A stretch of 64,000 nt of DNA from an uncultured Mogibacterium sp. (GTDB taxonomy: Bacteria; Bacillota; Clostridia; Peptostreptococcales; Anaerovoracaceae), in NCBI RefSeq assembly GCF_938041965.1, contig NZ_CALISE010000020.1:1-64000 (forward strand). Reading direction: 5' to 3'. The position numbers were made by a program, and so were the translations under genes. The first letter of the stretch is position 1. The number at the start of each line of letters is the position of its first letter. A model generated the notes under the pieces. That model made no database searches and had not been told where the DNA came from. It saw only the letters and a program-made list of their open reading frames with translations. Shown piece after piece: positions 1 through 8,175 of this stretch.

Positions 1-85
1 CGGACTCAATCGCTTTTTTCTACCCTTGAGGTCTCACATCTATTGTAAAGCTACACTTAACTCAATGAACTAATTGTGGATTATT

Positions 86-114
86 TTGACTAATTCGCTC
101 GTTTTAGATATAAT
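86..114 (+). promoter_or_regulatory. sigma-A promoter of polysaccharide operon
   Basis: TTGACT (86-91) and TATAAT (109-114) are separated by 17 bp, which is nearly perfect sigma-70/sigma-A consensus. It lies about 50-80 nt before the first gene of the long plus-strand polysaccharide cluster. Positions 1-85 hold no gene that I can see. Confidence 0.85.
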
Positions 115-192
115 ATTACGATAAATTTTGCATGGTATGCGAAAAATTAAAGACTAATATACATGATGACTTCAAAGAAAGCAGGCATGATT

Positions 193-2064
193 ATGGATAT
201 TAACAGCAAACTGAATTTTGATAAAGCATCTCTGATTAAGACATGCTTACTTATAATCTGCGATTTAGTGGCAATCGAGGTTGCATCGTTTCTAGCGCTC
301 TTTATAAGATTTGATTTCTCGCTTGATGAGCCTATGGGCTCATACTGGGAGATGTTTAAGGGCCATCAGTTTATCGTGATGGTCCTTGGAATTGCCATAT
401 TCGCAGTTTGCCATATGTACTCAAGCCTTTGGTCGTATGTAGGCATAAGAGATATGCTCAATGTGCTTGTAGCCACAGTTCTGTATACGCTAATGGTCAC
501 AACTATATTCGCTTTCTTTGAACAGCAGAACTACGGGATGCCGAGAAGCTTTTATTTGCTTTCCGGTGGATTTTTATTTGCGATAACTTTTTTCGTCAGA
601 TTCATTGCTAGGGCAGCGAGAGAGCTTAAGGGCTTTGGAAATAGCCGTGGACAGGCAAAGAGGGCGATGATTATAGGTGCCGGTGCTGCAGGAGCAGGGC
701 TTATAAAGGAGATAAAGGCAAATCCGAGCCTCAGAAAGAAAATAATCTGCCTTGTTGATGATGACGAGTCCAAGATTGGTAAGAGAATGAATGGTGTTCG
801 TATCGCTGGTACTACGAAGGACATCGAGGCACTTGCCCAGAGGTATTCAATCAACCAGATTCTCCTTGCGATGCCGTCCGCATCTGGTGAAGAGAAAAAG
901 AGAATTCTAGATATATGCAAGCAGACGGGCTGTGAGATGATGATCGTTCCGGGGATATATCAGATTATTCGCGGAGATGTTAGCGTATCGCAGTTAAAGC
1001 ATGTGGATGTAAATGATTTGCTTGGTAGAGATCCTATCGAAGTCGATATCGATGGAATCATGGAGTATGTGTCTGACAAAGTCGTTATGGTCACAGGCGC
1101 AGGTGGATCGATAGGAAGCGAGCTCTGCCGCCAGATTGCTAGTCACAATCCTAAGCAGTTAGTCATGCTGGATATCTATGAAAATACAACGTATGAGATA
1201 CAGAATGAGCTTAAGAGAGAATTTCCTGAGCTCAATCTTGTTGTGCTTATAGCGTCTGTAAGGAACACGAAGAGAATTGACAAAATCTTTGAGATGTATA
1301 GACCTGAAATCGTATATCACGCAGCTGCACATAAGCATGTACCGCTCATGGAAGCCAGCCCTAATGAGGCGATTAAGAACAACGTACTAGGTACATGGAA
1401 GCTCGTTCAGGCGTCGGATAAGTGGAATGTTAAAAAGTTCGTGCTCATCTCTACAGATAAAGCAGTAAACCCAACTAATATCATGGGAGCATCTAAGAGA
1501 CTGTGTGAGATGATCATTCAGACTTATAACAACAGGTCCCAAACGGAGTTCGTAGCAGTTAGATTTGGAAATGTACTTGGAAGTCATGGAAGTGTTATTC
1601 CATTATTTAGAAGACAAATCGCAGAAGGCGGACCGGTTACAGTTACACACCCAGATATCATCAGATACTTTATGACGATTCCAGAAGCTGTTTCGCTCGT
1701 GTTGCAAGCAGGGGCTTTTGCGAAGGGTGGAGAGATTTTTGTGCTGGATATGGGAAAACCTGTCAAGATTGATGACCTCGCAAGGAACCTCATTCTGCTG
1801 TCAGGGCTTAAGCCAGGAATCGATATAGAGATTAAGTATGTAGGATTAAGACCTGGAGAAAAGCTATTTGAAGAACTTTTAATGGATGAAGAGGGACTTC
1901 AGGATACAGCAAATAAGATGATCCACATAGGACATCCGATTAATATTGATGAAGAGAAATTCATCGAGGAACTTAACGAGCTTAAGGACTATGTAGAGGG
2001 TGAGCCTGATGATATCAAGCGGTATATCAAAAACATAGTCCCAACATACACACCTAAAAACTAA
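193..2064 (+). CDS. polysaccharide biosynthesis NDP-sugar 4,6-dehydratase (PglF/CapD/WbpM-like)
   Basis: Membrane-bound nucleotide-sugar dehydratase of the long FlaA1/PglF/WbpM class, probably turning UDP-GlcNAc into a UDP-4-keto-6-deoxy sugar for the first residue of the repeat unit. About four hydrophobic segments fill the first 140 residues. A first Rossmann motif GAGAAG is at 162-167 and the catalytic SDR domain starts with GAGGSIG at 302-308. The active-site TDK (421-423) with Met431 in place of the usual SDR Tyr matches the PglF pattern. I prefer ATG 193 because the stretch just upstream (174-185) differs from an ideal Shine-Dalgarno by one base; ATG 163 and 166 are alternatives without a clear site. 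The likely partners are the aminotransferase and sugar transferase next in the operon. Confidence 0.9.
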   Translation: MDINSKLNFDKASLIKTCLLIICDLVAIEVASFLALFIRFDFSLDEPMGSYWEMFKGHQFIVMVLGIAIFAVCHMYSSLWSYVGIRDMLNVLVATVLYTLMVTTIFAFFEQQNYGMPRSFYLLSGGFLFAITFFVRFIARAARELKGFGNSRGQAKRAMIIGAGAAGAGLIKEIKANPSLRKKIICLVDDDESKIGKRMNGVRIAGTTKDIEALAQRYSINQILLAMPSASGEEKKRILDICKQTGCEMMIVPGIYQIIRGDVSVSQLKHVDVNDLLGRDPIEVDIDGIMEYVSDKVVMVTGAGGSIGSELCRQIASHNPKQLVMLDIYENTTYEIQNELKREFPELNLVVLIASVRNTKRIDKIFEMYRPEIVYHAAAHKHVPLMEASPNEAIKNNVLGTWKLVQASDKWNVKKFVLISTDKAVNPTNIMGASKRLCEMIIQTYNNRSQTEFVAVRFGNVLGSHGSVIPLFRRQIAEGGPVTVTHPDIIRYFMTIPEAVSLVLQAGAFAKGGEIFVLDMGKPVKIDDLARNLILLSGLKPGIDIEIKYVGLRPGEKLFEELLMDEEGLQDTANKMIHIGHPINIDEEKFIEELNELKDYVEGEPDDIKRYIKNIVPTYTPKN

Positions 2065-2111
2065 GGTGTATAATTACATGATTGTAAAAAATGCTAGGAG
2101 GCATATTACAT

Positions 2112-3323
2112 ATGAAAGTACCATTTTCACCACCGGATATTTCAGAACTAGAGATTAATAGAGTTGTAGAAGTCCTAAAATCTGGATGGATTACGACTGG
2201 TCCAGAGGTTAAGGAATTCGAGAGAAGAATCGCAGAATATATCAGCGTTGATAAAGCCGTTGCCCTTTCATCAGCTACCGCATCACTAGAAGCAGCACTT
2301 CACATTCTGGGAATCGGTGAAGGTGATGAGGTTATCGTGCCTGCATACACATATACAGCATCTGCTAGCCCTGTAGTACACAAGGGGGCGAAGCTTGTGA
2401 TTATCGATTCTGCGCCTGAAACCTTTGAGATGGACTACGATAAGGTCGCTGAAGCTATCAATGAGAATACTAAGGCTGTTATTCCAGTTGACCTGGGTGG
2501 AATGATATGCGATTACGACAGAATATTTGAAATCGTTGAGTCGAAGAAAGATTTATTTAAGCCTGCAAACAAACTCCAATCGGCAATCGGTAGAGTAGCA
2601 GTAATTTCTGACGGCGCTCATGCCTTTGGCTCTGTGAAAAATGGCGTTAAGGTCGGAGCAATTGCTGACTTTACGTCATTTTCTTTCCACGCGGTTAAGA
2701 ACCTTACCACTGCAGAAGGCGGTGCGCTCGCATGGAGGACTATCGATGGGGTAGATAATGATGAGCTTTATCATGAACTACAGCTTTATTCACTACACGG
2801 CCAGTCTAAGGATGCGCTATCCAAGAACAAGGCGGGCGCATGGGAATACGATGTCGTATATCCTGCGTATAAATGCAATATGACAAATATTAATGCAGCT
2901 ATCGGAATTGCTCAGCTTGAGAGATATGAAGGGCTACTTGCGAGACGTAGGGTGCTCAATGAGAGATATGAGGCTGCACTTGAGAAGCTAGGAATTAAAG
3001 TAATGCACCATTATACAGATGAGATGACTTCTACAGGCCATCTATACTTGGTAAGGATTCCAGGCGCTTCTGTAGATGATAGAAATGCGGTGATTCAGGA
3101 GATGGCGGAGCGTGAGATTGCATGTAACGTCCACTATAAACCACTGCCGATGATGACTGCATATAAGAATCTTGGATTTGATATTGCGGATTATCCAAAT
3201 GCTTATCATCAGTATGAGAATCTAATTTCATTACCGATATTCTCAACGATGACCGATGAGCAGAATGAATATGTTATTGAGAATTTTGTCGATATCCTTA
3301 AGAAGAGAGGGTTACTTAAGTAG
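2112..3323 (+). CDS. DegT/DnrJ/EryC1/StrS sugar aminotransferase
   Basis: PLP-dependent aminotransferase that should aminate the 4-keto sugar made by the preceding dehydratase, using glutamate as donor. It has the family N-terminus with the SGWITTGP motif (about residues 24-31). The Schiff-base lysine is Lys196 in the context FHAVKNLTT. At about 403 residues it has normal family length. The start is set at ATG 2112 because AGGAGG (2096-2101) sits ten bases upstream; ATG 2091 precedes that site and has none of its own. The stop codon abuts the next gene directly. The exact sugar product (4-amino-4,6-dideoxy gluco or galacto) cannot be read from sequence. PglE-like and WcfR-like roles are both possible. 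Confidence 0.9.
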   Translation: MKVPFSPPDISELEINRVVEVLKSGWITTGPEVKEFERRIAEYISVDKAVALSSATASLEAALHILGIGEGDEVIVPAYTYTASASPVVHKGAKLVIIDSAPETFEMDYDKVAEAINENTKAVIPVDLGGMICDYDRIFEIVESKKDLFKPANKLQSAIGRVAVISDGAHAFGSVKNGVKVGAIADFTSFSFHAVKNLTTAEGGALAWRTIDGVDNDELYHELQLYSLHGQSKDALSKNKAGAWEYDVVYPAYKCNMTNINAAIGIAQLERYEGLLARRRVLNERYEAALEKLGIKVMHHYTDEMTSTGHLYLVRIPGASVDDRNAVIQEMAEREIACNVHYKPLPMMTAYKNLGFDIADYPNAYHQYENLISLPIFSTMTDEQNEYVIENFVDILKKRGLLK

Positions 3324-4010
3324 ATGGTTTTGTGCAAGTGGGATGACTTACCGGAGCATATGAGATGCGATGAAGTAAAGGAATATTACGACGTCCTAAG
3401 CTCAAGAAAAGGCTCGCTTATAGCAAAAAGATTATTTGATTTCGTAGTTTCATTGCTGATGACCATCGTAATATCACCTATACTTCTAATCTTGATTATC
3501 TTGATTAAAGTAGATGATCCAGGACCAGCTTTTTTCAGGCAGGTAAGAGTAACGACTAACGGAAGAGAGTTCAGAATTTTCAAGTTCAGAACGATGGTTA
3601 TAAACGCTGAGAAGCTTGGTGCACAGGTAACGCAGGAAAATGATCCCAGGGTTACCAAGATAGGGCATAAGCTTAGAAAGTACAGACTTGATGAGCTTCC
3701 GCAGCTTCTCAATGTTATCACTGGCGACATGTCATTTGTTGGCACCAGGCCAGAGGTTCCGAGATATGTGGCATGCTACTCGAAAGAGATGCTCGCAACA
3801 CTTCTGCTTCCGGCGGGCGTGACATCAGAAGCCAGCATAACATACAAGGATGAGAACGAACTGATCGGAAGTGCGAAAAACCCAGATGAGGTGTATGTAG
3901 ATAAAGTTTTGCCAGAAAAGATGAAATATAATCTTGATGCACTTAGAAATTTTAGCTTTCTCGGTGAAATCAAGACTATGCTGAAGACGGTTGGTGCCGT
4001 TATAAAGTAA
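3324..4010 (+). CDS. initiating bacterial sugar transferase (PglC/WcaJ-type)
   Basis: Polyprenyl-phosphate hexose-1-phosphate transferase that starts the lipid-linked repeat unit by moving a sugar phosphate from UDP onto undecaprenyl phosphate at the inner face of the membrane. One hydrophobic membrane segment lies at about residues 20-42. It is followed by family signatures DDPGPAFFRQVRV, FKFRTM, KIGHKLRKYRLDELPQLLNV and GDMSFVGTRPEV. The length of 228 residues matches the small monotopic PglC-like subclass rather than the long WbaP/WcaJ forms with extra membrane helices. ATG 3324 follows the previous stop with no gap, so translation is probably coupled. It pairs with the PglF-like dehydratase and the aminotransferase just upstream. 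Confidence 0.9.
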   Translation: MVLCKWDDLPEHMRCDEVKEYYDVLSSRKGSLIAKRLFDFVVSLLMTIVISPILLILIILIKVDDPGPAFFRQVRVTTNGREFRIFKFRTMVINAEKLGAQVTQENDPRVTKIGHKLRKYRLDELPQLLNVITGDMSFVGTRPEVPRYVACYSKEMLATLLLPAGVTSEASITYKDENELIGSAKNPDEVYVDKVLPEKMKYNLDALRNFSFLGEIKTMLKTVGAVIK

Positions 4011-4067
4011 GCTGGACGGAGATACATTACAATCGCTGCTACTTAAATGAGCGCATTGGAGGATAGT

Positions 4068-6521
4068 TTGAAGATATTACTGATTAATCATTATGCTGGG
4101 TCGCCGGAGATGGGAATGGAGTTCAGACCATATTATCTATCTCGTGAGTGGATCAAGCAGGGGCATGAAGTCACGATTATAGCTGGTGGGTATTCACATC
4201 TAAGAAAGTCAAACCCTAACGTTTCGAAGAACTTCGAAGAGAGGATGATTGACGGTATTCGCTATGTGTGGATTAAGACGGCTTCGTACAATCGCAATGG
4301 ATTGGCGCGTGCATTCAGCATGTTCGAGTTCAGTAGAAAGCTATTTTCAAATGCAGAATATATTTCAGAACGCTACCAACCAGAGGCTGTAATCGCATCT
4401 TCGACTTATCCGCTAGATACATATGGCGCAGACAAGATTGCAAAGCTTTCAGGGGCGAAGTACATTCATGAGGTTCACGATATGTGGCCTTCTACACTAT
4501 ACGAGCTAGGGGGGATGTCGAAGAGTAATCCGTTTGTAAAGCTTATGCAACGTGCGGAAGATTTTGCATATAGACACTGTGATCAGGTAGTTTCACTACT
4601 TGACCACTCAAAGGATTACATGGTTCAGCACGGCCTTGCTGAAGAGAAATTTAACTGCATATCCAATGGTGTAATCAAGGAAGAGTGGGAAAACCCTGCG
4701 CCAATACCTGAAGAGCACAGCGAGATACTGAACAAAATTAAGGACGAAGGCAAGTTCGTAGTGGGCTATTTTGGCGGGCATTCCATATCCAACAACCTGG
4801 ATATGCTTCTTGCTGTTGCAAAGAAAATCACTGACAAGGATGTATGTTTTGTGCTAGTTGGTGATGGCAGCTACAAGGATAGGTTGATACAGCGCGCAAA
4901 GGATCAGTTTATAGATAATGTAGTTTTTCTTCCTGCCATCGACAAAGGGGCGATTCCTAACCTCATCAGCTATTTCGATATAGTCACTATCTTTGCGGCA
5001 AATACCAAGCTATATAGATTTGGGATTTGCATGAACAAGATGTTCGATGCGATGATGGGCGGAAAGCCACTGCTCATGTCTGTTACTACACCAGAGACTT
5101 TAGTTGAAAAGGCAGAGGCGGGCATCGTCACAAAGGCGGGAGATGTAGAGAGCTATATTAAAGCGATTGAGGAACTCAAGAGCCTCTCGGCTGAAGAACT
5201 TAAGAACATGGGAATGCGTGGACACAATTTAGTTTCGAATGAGTACACGTATGACAGATTGGCAAATAAATTCGTAGAAGTGATGGAGAAGAAGGGTAAG
5301 AGAGTTCTTCTCATTAATCACTACGCAGGATCTCCTGAGATGGGAATGGAGTTTAGACCGTACTATATATCGAGAGAACTCGTCAAGAAAGGGCATGATG
5401 TAACGATCATTGCAGGTAGTTTCTCCCATCTAAGAAAGACAAATCCTGATATAGCTGAAGATTTTACGGAGCAAGAGATTGACGGTATTCGCTATGTCTG
5501 GGTCAAGACCGACGAATACGATAGTAACGGGGTCGCTAGAGCCTTCAGTATGTACCATTTCTGTAAGGCGCTAAGTGCCAATAAAAAGAAAATCGTAGAG
5601 CGTTACAAGCCCGATGTCGTGATCTCATCGTCGACTTATCCGCTCGATTCTTATCCGGCATACCGCATTGCAAAACTCGCTGGAGCGAAGTATATCCATG
5701 AAGTTCATGATATGTGGCCACTTACATTGTATGAAGCTGGTGGGATGAGCAAGAAAAATCCGTTTGTAATAGCTATGCAATTTGCGGAAAATCATGCATA
5801 CAAGAAATCAGATGTCGTGGTTTCGCTTTTACCGCATGCGAAGGACTACATGATTGAACATGGCATGAAGCCTAATCACTTCAGGTACATACCAAACGGA
5901 GTTGTGATAAACGAGTGGGATGCAGCGAAGGAACTCCCTGAGGAGCATAGAGAAGCATTCAAGAGATTGAAGGCTGAAGGCAAGTTCGTTATCGGATATT
6001 TTGGAAGCCATGAGCTTTCGTATGGACTTCACAATCTGCTCGATGTTACGAAGCAGCTCAGCGATGAAAATGTTCATCTGGTTATGGTTGGAAAAGGTAA
6101 GCTCAAAGATGAGCTTATAAGCTATGCGGAGCAGAATGGAATCAGCAACGCGACATTCTTACCTCCAGTAGAAAAGGGAATAATCCCTGCAGTTATCGAT
6201 AACTTTGATGCAATATTTATCGGAACTATCGAGTCACCACTGTTCAGATTTGGAATTTGCATGAACAAGATGTTTGACTCAATGATGGCAGCAAAGCCAA
6301 TAGTTATGGCGATAACAACACCGTCCACACCTGTGAGCGAATCGGGGTGTGGAATCATCACTAATTCATGCGATAATGACGCTATAAAGGCGGCAATCGG
6401 GAAGATTCAAGCTATGAGCGAGGAAGAACGAAGCCAGATGGGAATGCTTGGACGCGAGGCTGTGCTTAGCAAGTACACGTATGAAAATATTGCAAGTGAA
6501 TTTGAAAAGGTGTTTAATTAG
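4068..6521 (+). CDS. fused tandem WbuB-like glycosyltransferases (two complete GT4 units)
   Basis: One open frame holds two full-length paralogous GT-B glycosyltransferases head to tail. Copy 1 runs from residue 2 to about 411 and copy 2 from about 412 to 817. Both open with LLINHYAGSPEMGMEFRPYY and repeat the motifs YIHEVHDMWP and FRFGICMNKMFD at a constant offset of 410 codons. Enzymes of the WbuB family are normally about 400 residues, so this looks like tandem duplication followed by loss of the intervening stop. TTG 4068 is preferred as start because GGAGG (4058-4062) lies five bases before it; ATG 4047 precedes that site. An in-frame ATG at 5283 could start copy 2 alone. The sugar specificities are unknown. 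Confidence 0.88.
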   Translation: MKILLINHYAGSPEMGMEFRPYYLSREWIKQGHEVTIIAGGYSHLRKSNPNVSKNFEERMIDGIRYVWIKTASYNRNGLARAFSMFEFSRKLFSNAEYISERYQPEAVIASSTYPLDTYGADKIAKLSGAKYIHEVHDMWPSTLYELGGMSKSNPFVKLMQRAEDFAYRHCDQVVSLLDHSKDYMVQHGLAEEKFNCISNGVIKEEWENPAPIPEEHSEILNKIKDEGKFVVGYFGGHSISNNLDMLLAVAKKITDKDVCFVLVGDGSYKDRLIQRAKDQFIDNVVFLPAIDKGAIPNLISYFDIVTIFAANTKLYRFGICMNKMFDAMMGGKPLLMSVTTPETLVEKAEAGIVTKAGDVESYIKAIEELKSLSAEELKNMGMRGHNLVSNEYTYDRLANKFVEVMEKKGKRVLLINHYAGSPEMGMEFRPYYISRELVKKGHDVTIIAGSFSHLRKTNPDIAEDFTEQEIDGIRYVWVKTDEYDSNGVARAFSMYHFCKALSANKKKIVERYKPDVVISSSTYPLDSYPAYRIAKLAGAKYIHEVHDMWPLTLYEAGGMSKKNPFVIAMQFAENHAYKKSDVVVSLLPHAKDYMIEHGMKPNHFRYIPNGVVINEWDAAKELPEEHREAFKRLKAEGKFVIGYFGSHELSYGLHNLLDVTKQLSDENVHLVMVGKGKLKDELISYAEQNGISNATFLPPVEKGIIPAVIDNFDAIFIGTIESPLFRFGICMNKMFDSMMAAKPIVMAITTPSTPVSESGCGIITNSCDNDAIKAAIGKIQAMSEEERSQMGMLGREAVLSKYTYENIASEFEKVFN
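4071..6521 (+). repeat. internal gene duplication, 1230-bp period
   Basis: The segments 4071-5300 and 5301-6521 encode homologous proteins in the same frame. The identical 20-residue block near each N-terminus and several shared blocks show that it is a duplication of a whole glycosyltransferase gene. The two copies have diverged at many positions, so it is not an assembly artefact of identical sequence. Confidence 0.85.
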
Positions 6522-6536
6522 AAGAGGTATGACGCG

Positions 6537-7622
6537 ATGAAGATAGTGACTGTAATTGGCGCTAGACCACAATTTATAAAGGCTGCAGCAGTTTCTCGCA
6601 AGCTAGAGCAAGTATGCGAAGAGGTAATCGTTCACACAGGCCAACATTACGATGCAAATATGTCCGAGCTTTTCTTCGAGGAGCTTCACATCCCAAAGCC
6701 AAAGTACAACCTTGGCGTTGGGTCAGGTTCGCACGCAAGACAGACTGCAGAGATGCTAATAGGAATAGAGGATATTCTGATCAATGAGAACCCTGACTAT
6801 CTGATGGTATATGGAGACACGAACTCTACTATTGCGGGAGCACTTGCAGCTTCTAAGATTCATATTCCTGTAATACACGTAGAGGCAGGGCTTAGATCTT
6901 TTAACATGGCTATGCCAGAAGAACAGAATAGAATCCTCACAGATCACATTTCGAGCCTGCTCTTCTGCTCGACAGATGCTTCAATTGAAAATCTGGAAAA
7001 CGAGGGAATAACGAAGGGCGTTCACAGAATCGGAGACGTAATGTGTGATGCGGTTCTATACTACTCTCAGGAAATAGATAAGAAAGAACGCAGTCAGTAC
7101 TTTGCAGACCTTAATTATATCTTCGGTGAGCGCGGCGAGATTGATAAGTGGTATCTATCCACGATTCACAGAGCTGAGAATACCGATACACCAGAAAAGG
7201 TACGCAAGATTCTCAAGACTTTTGAGAAGTTTGATGCACCGGTTATCCTGCCGGCTCATCCTAGGACGAGAAAGATGATCGAACAGATTAACGAAGAGGA
7301 ACACTTAAAAAACACAATATGTGTAGAGCCTATCGGCTACCTGGAAATGCTGTATTTTACAAAGAATGCGGTTAAGGTAGTGACTGATTCCGGTGGACTG
7401 CAAAAGGAAGCGTACATACTCGACACTCCATGCGTAACTTTGCGTGAGCAGACTGAGTGGGTGGAGACACTGAACGGAAACCATAATGTGCTCGTTCATA
7501 TCGATGAGGCGGACATACTTGATAAAGTTAACAATACCGTTATTTCTAAGGAAAAAGAAAACTACTATGGTGCGGGAGATGCCGCAGACAAGCTTGTAAG
7601 GGTAATCGCAAAGGAGGCTTAA
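6537..7622 (+). CDS. wbpI: non-hydrolysing UDP-sugar C2-epimerase (WbpI/WecB family)
   Basis: Epimerase that inverts C2 of a UDP-GlcNAc-type sugar. The start motif VIGARPQFIKAA, then HTGQHYDANMSE, VYGDTNSTIAGALAAS, HVEAGLRSFNMAMPEE and IHRAENTDTP are those of the family. The form RSFNMxMPEE and the GDVMxDA segment are closer to WbpI/WlbD, which act on UDP-2,3-diacetamido-glucuronic acid, than to WecB. The WbpA, WbpB, WbpE and WbpD homologues in this locus support that role, giving UDP-ManNAc3NAcA. The 361-residue length is normal. The 3' end contains the AAGGAGG that serves the next gene, which begins two bases later. Confidence 0.87.
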   Translation: MKIVTVIGARPQFIKAAAVSRKLEQVCEEVIVHTGQHYDANMSELFFEELHIPKPKYNLGVGSGSHARQTAEMLIGIEDILINENPDYLMVYGDTNSTIAGALAASKIHIPVIHVEAGLRSFNMAMPEEQNRILTDHISSLLFCSTDASIENLENEGITKGVHRIGDVMCDAVLYYSQEIDKKERSQYFADLNYIFGERGEIDKWYLSTIHRAENTDTPEKVRKILKTFEKFDAPVILPAHPRTRKMIEQINEEEHLKNTICVEPIGYLEMLYFTKNAVKVVTDSGGLQKEAYILDTPCVTLREQTEWVETLNGNHNVLVHIDEADILDKVNNTVISKEKENYYGAGDAADKLVRVIAKEA

Positions 7623-7623
7623 A

Positions 7624-8127
7624 ATGAGCGAATATTTTGTACACGAAAGTAGCTACGTAGATGACAATGTAGAGATAGGAAAAGGAACAAAGATTTGGCA
7701 CTTCTGCCACGTTCAGCCTGGCGCTAAGATAGGCGAGAATTGTTCGCTTGGACAGAATGTAAACATTGCTAACAACGTACAAATTGGCGACAGAGTAAAG
7801 ATTCAGAATAACGTATCGGTTTACGAAGGCGTTACGCTCGAAGACGGAGTATTCTGTGGACCGTCATGCGTATTTACAAATGACCTTACACCAAGAGCTC
7901 GCTACCCAAAGGGCTCTGAGAACTACGGGAAGACGCTCGTCAAAGAAGGCGCATCCATCGGTGCTAATGCTACAATAGTGTGCGGACACACCGTTGGGAA
8001 GTGCTCAATGGTTGCAGCAGGAGCGGTTGTTACAAAGGATGTACCAGACTTCACGCTAGTTGCTGGGGTACCAGCTAAACCAATTGGAAAGCTAGATGAG
8101 TATGGAAATATTATAGAAAAGTTCTAA
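7624..8127 (+). CDS. wbpD: UDP-amino-sugar N-acetyltransferase, left-handed beta-helix (WbpD-like)
   Basis: Hexapeptide-repeat acetyltransferase expected to add the 3-N-acetyl group to UDP-2-acetamido-3-amino-glucuronic acid from acetyl-CoA. Hexapeptide repeats start at about residue 10 with VDDNVEIGKGTKIWHFCHV and continue through LGQNVNIANNVQIGDRVKIQNNV. The segment EDGVFCGPSCVFTND is typical of WbpD/WlbB. The final repeats TIVCGHTVGKCSMVAAGAVV precede the usual VAGVPAKPIG end. Length is 167 residues. It is translated from an AAGGAGG site inside the preceding epimerase gene. It is the only acetyltransferase of this fold in the locus. Confidence 0.88.
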   Translation: MSEYFVHESSYVDDNVEIGKGTKIWHFCHVQPGAKIGENCSLGQNVNIANNVQIGDRVKIQNNVSVYEGVTLEDGVFCGPSCVFTNDLTPRARYPKGSENYGKTLVKEGASIGANATIVCGHTVGKCSMVAAGAVVTKDVPDFTLVAGVPAKPIGKLDEYGNIIEKF

Positions 8128-8175
8128 ATATAGGGTGGGAGTTGTAGAAAATGAAAGATGTATGTGGGGTGCTTA

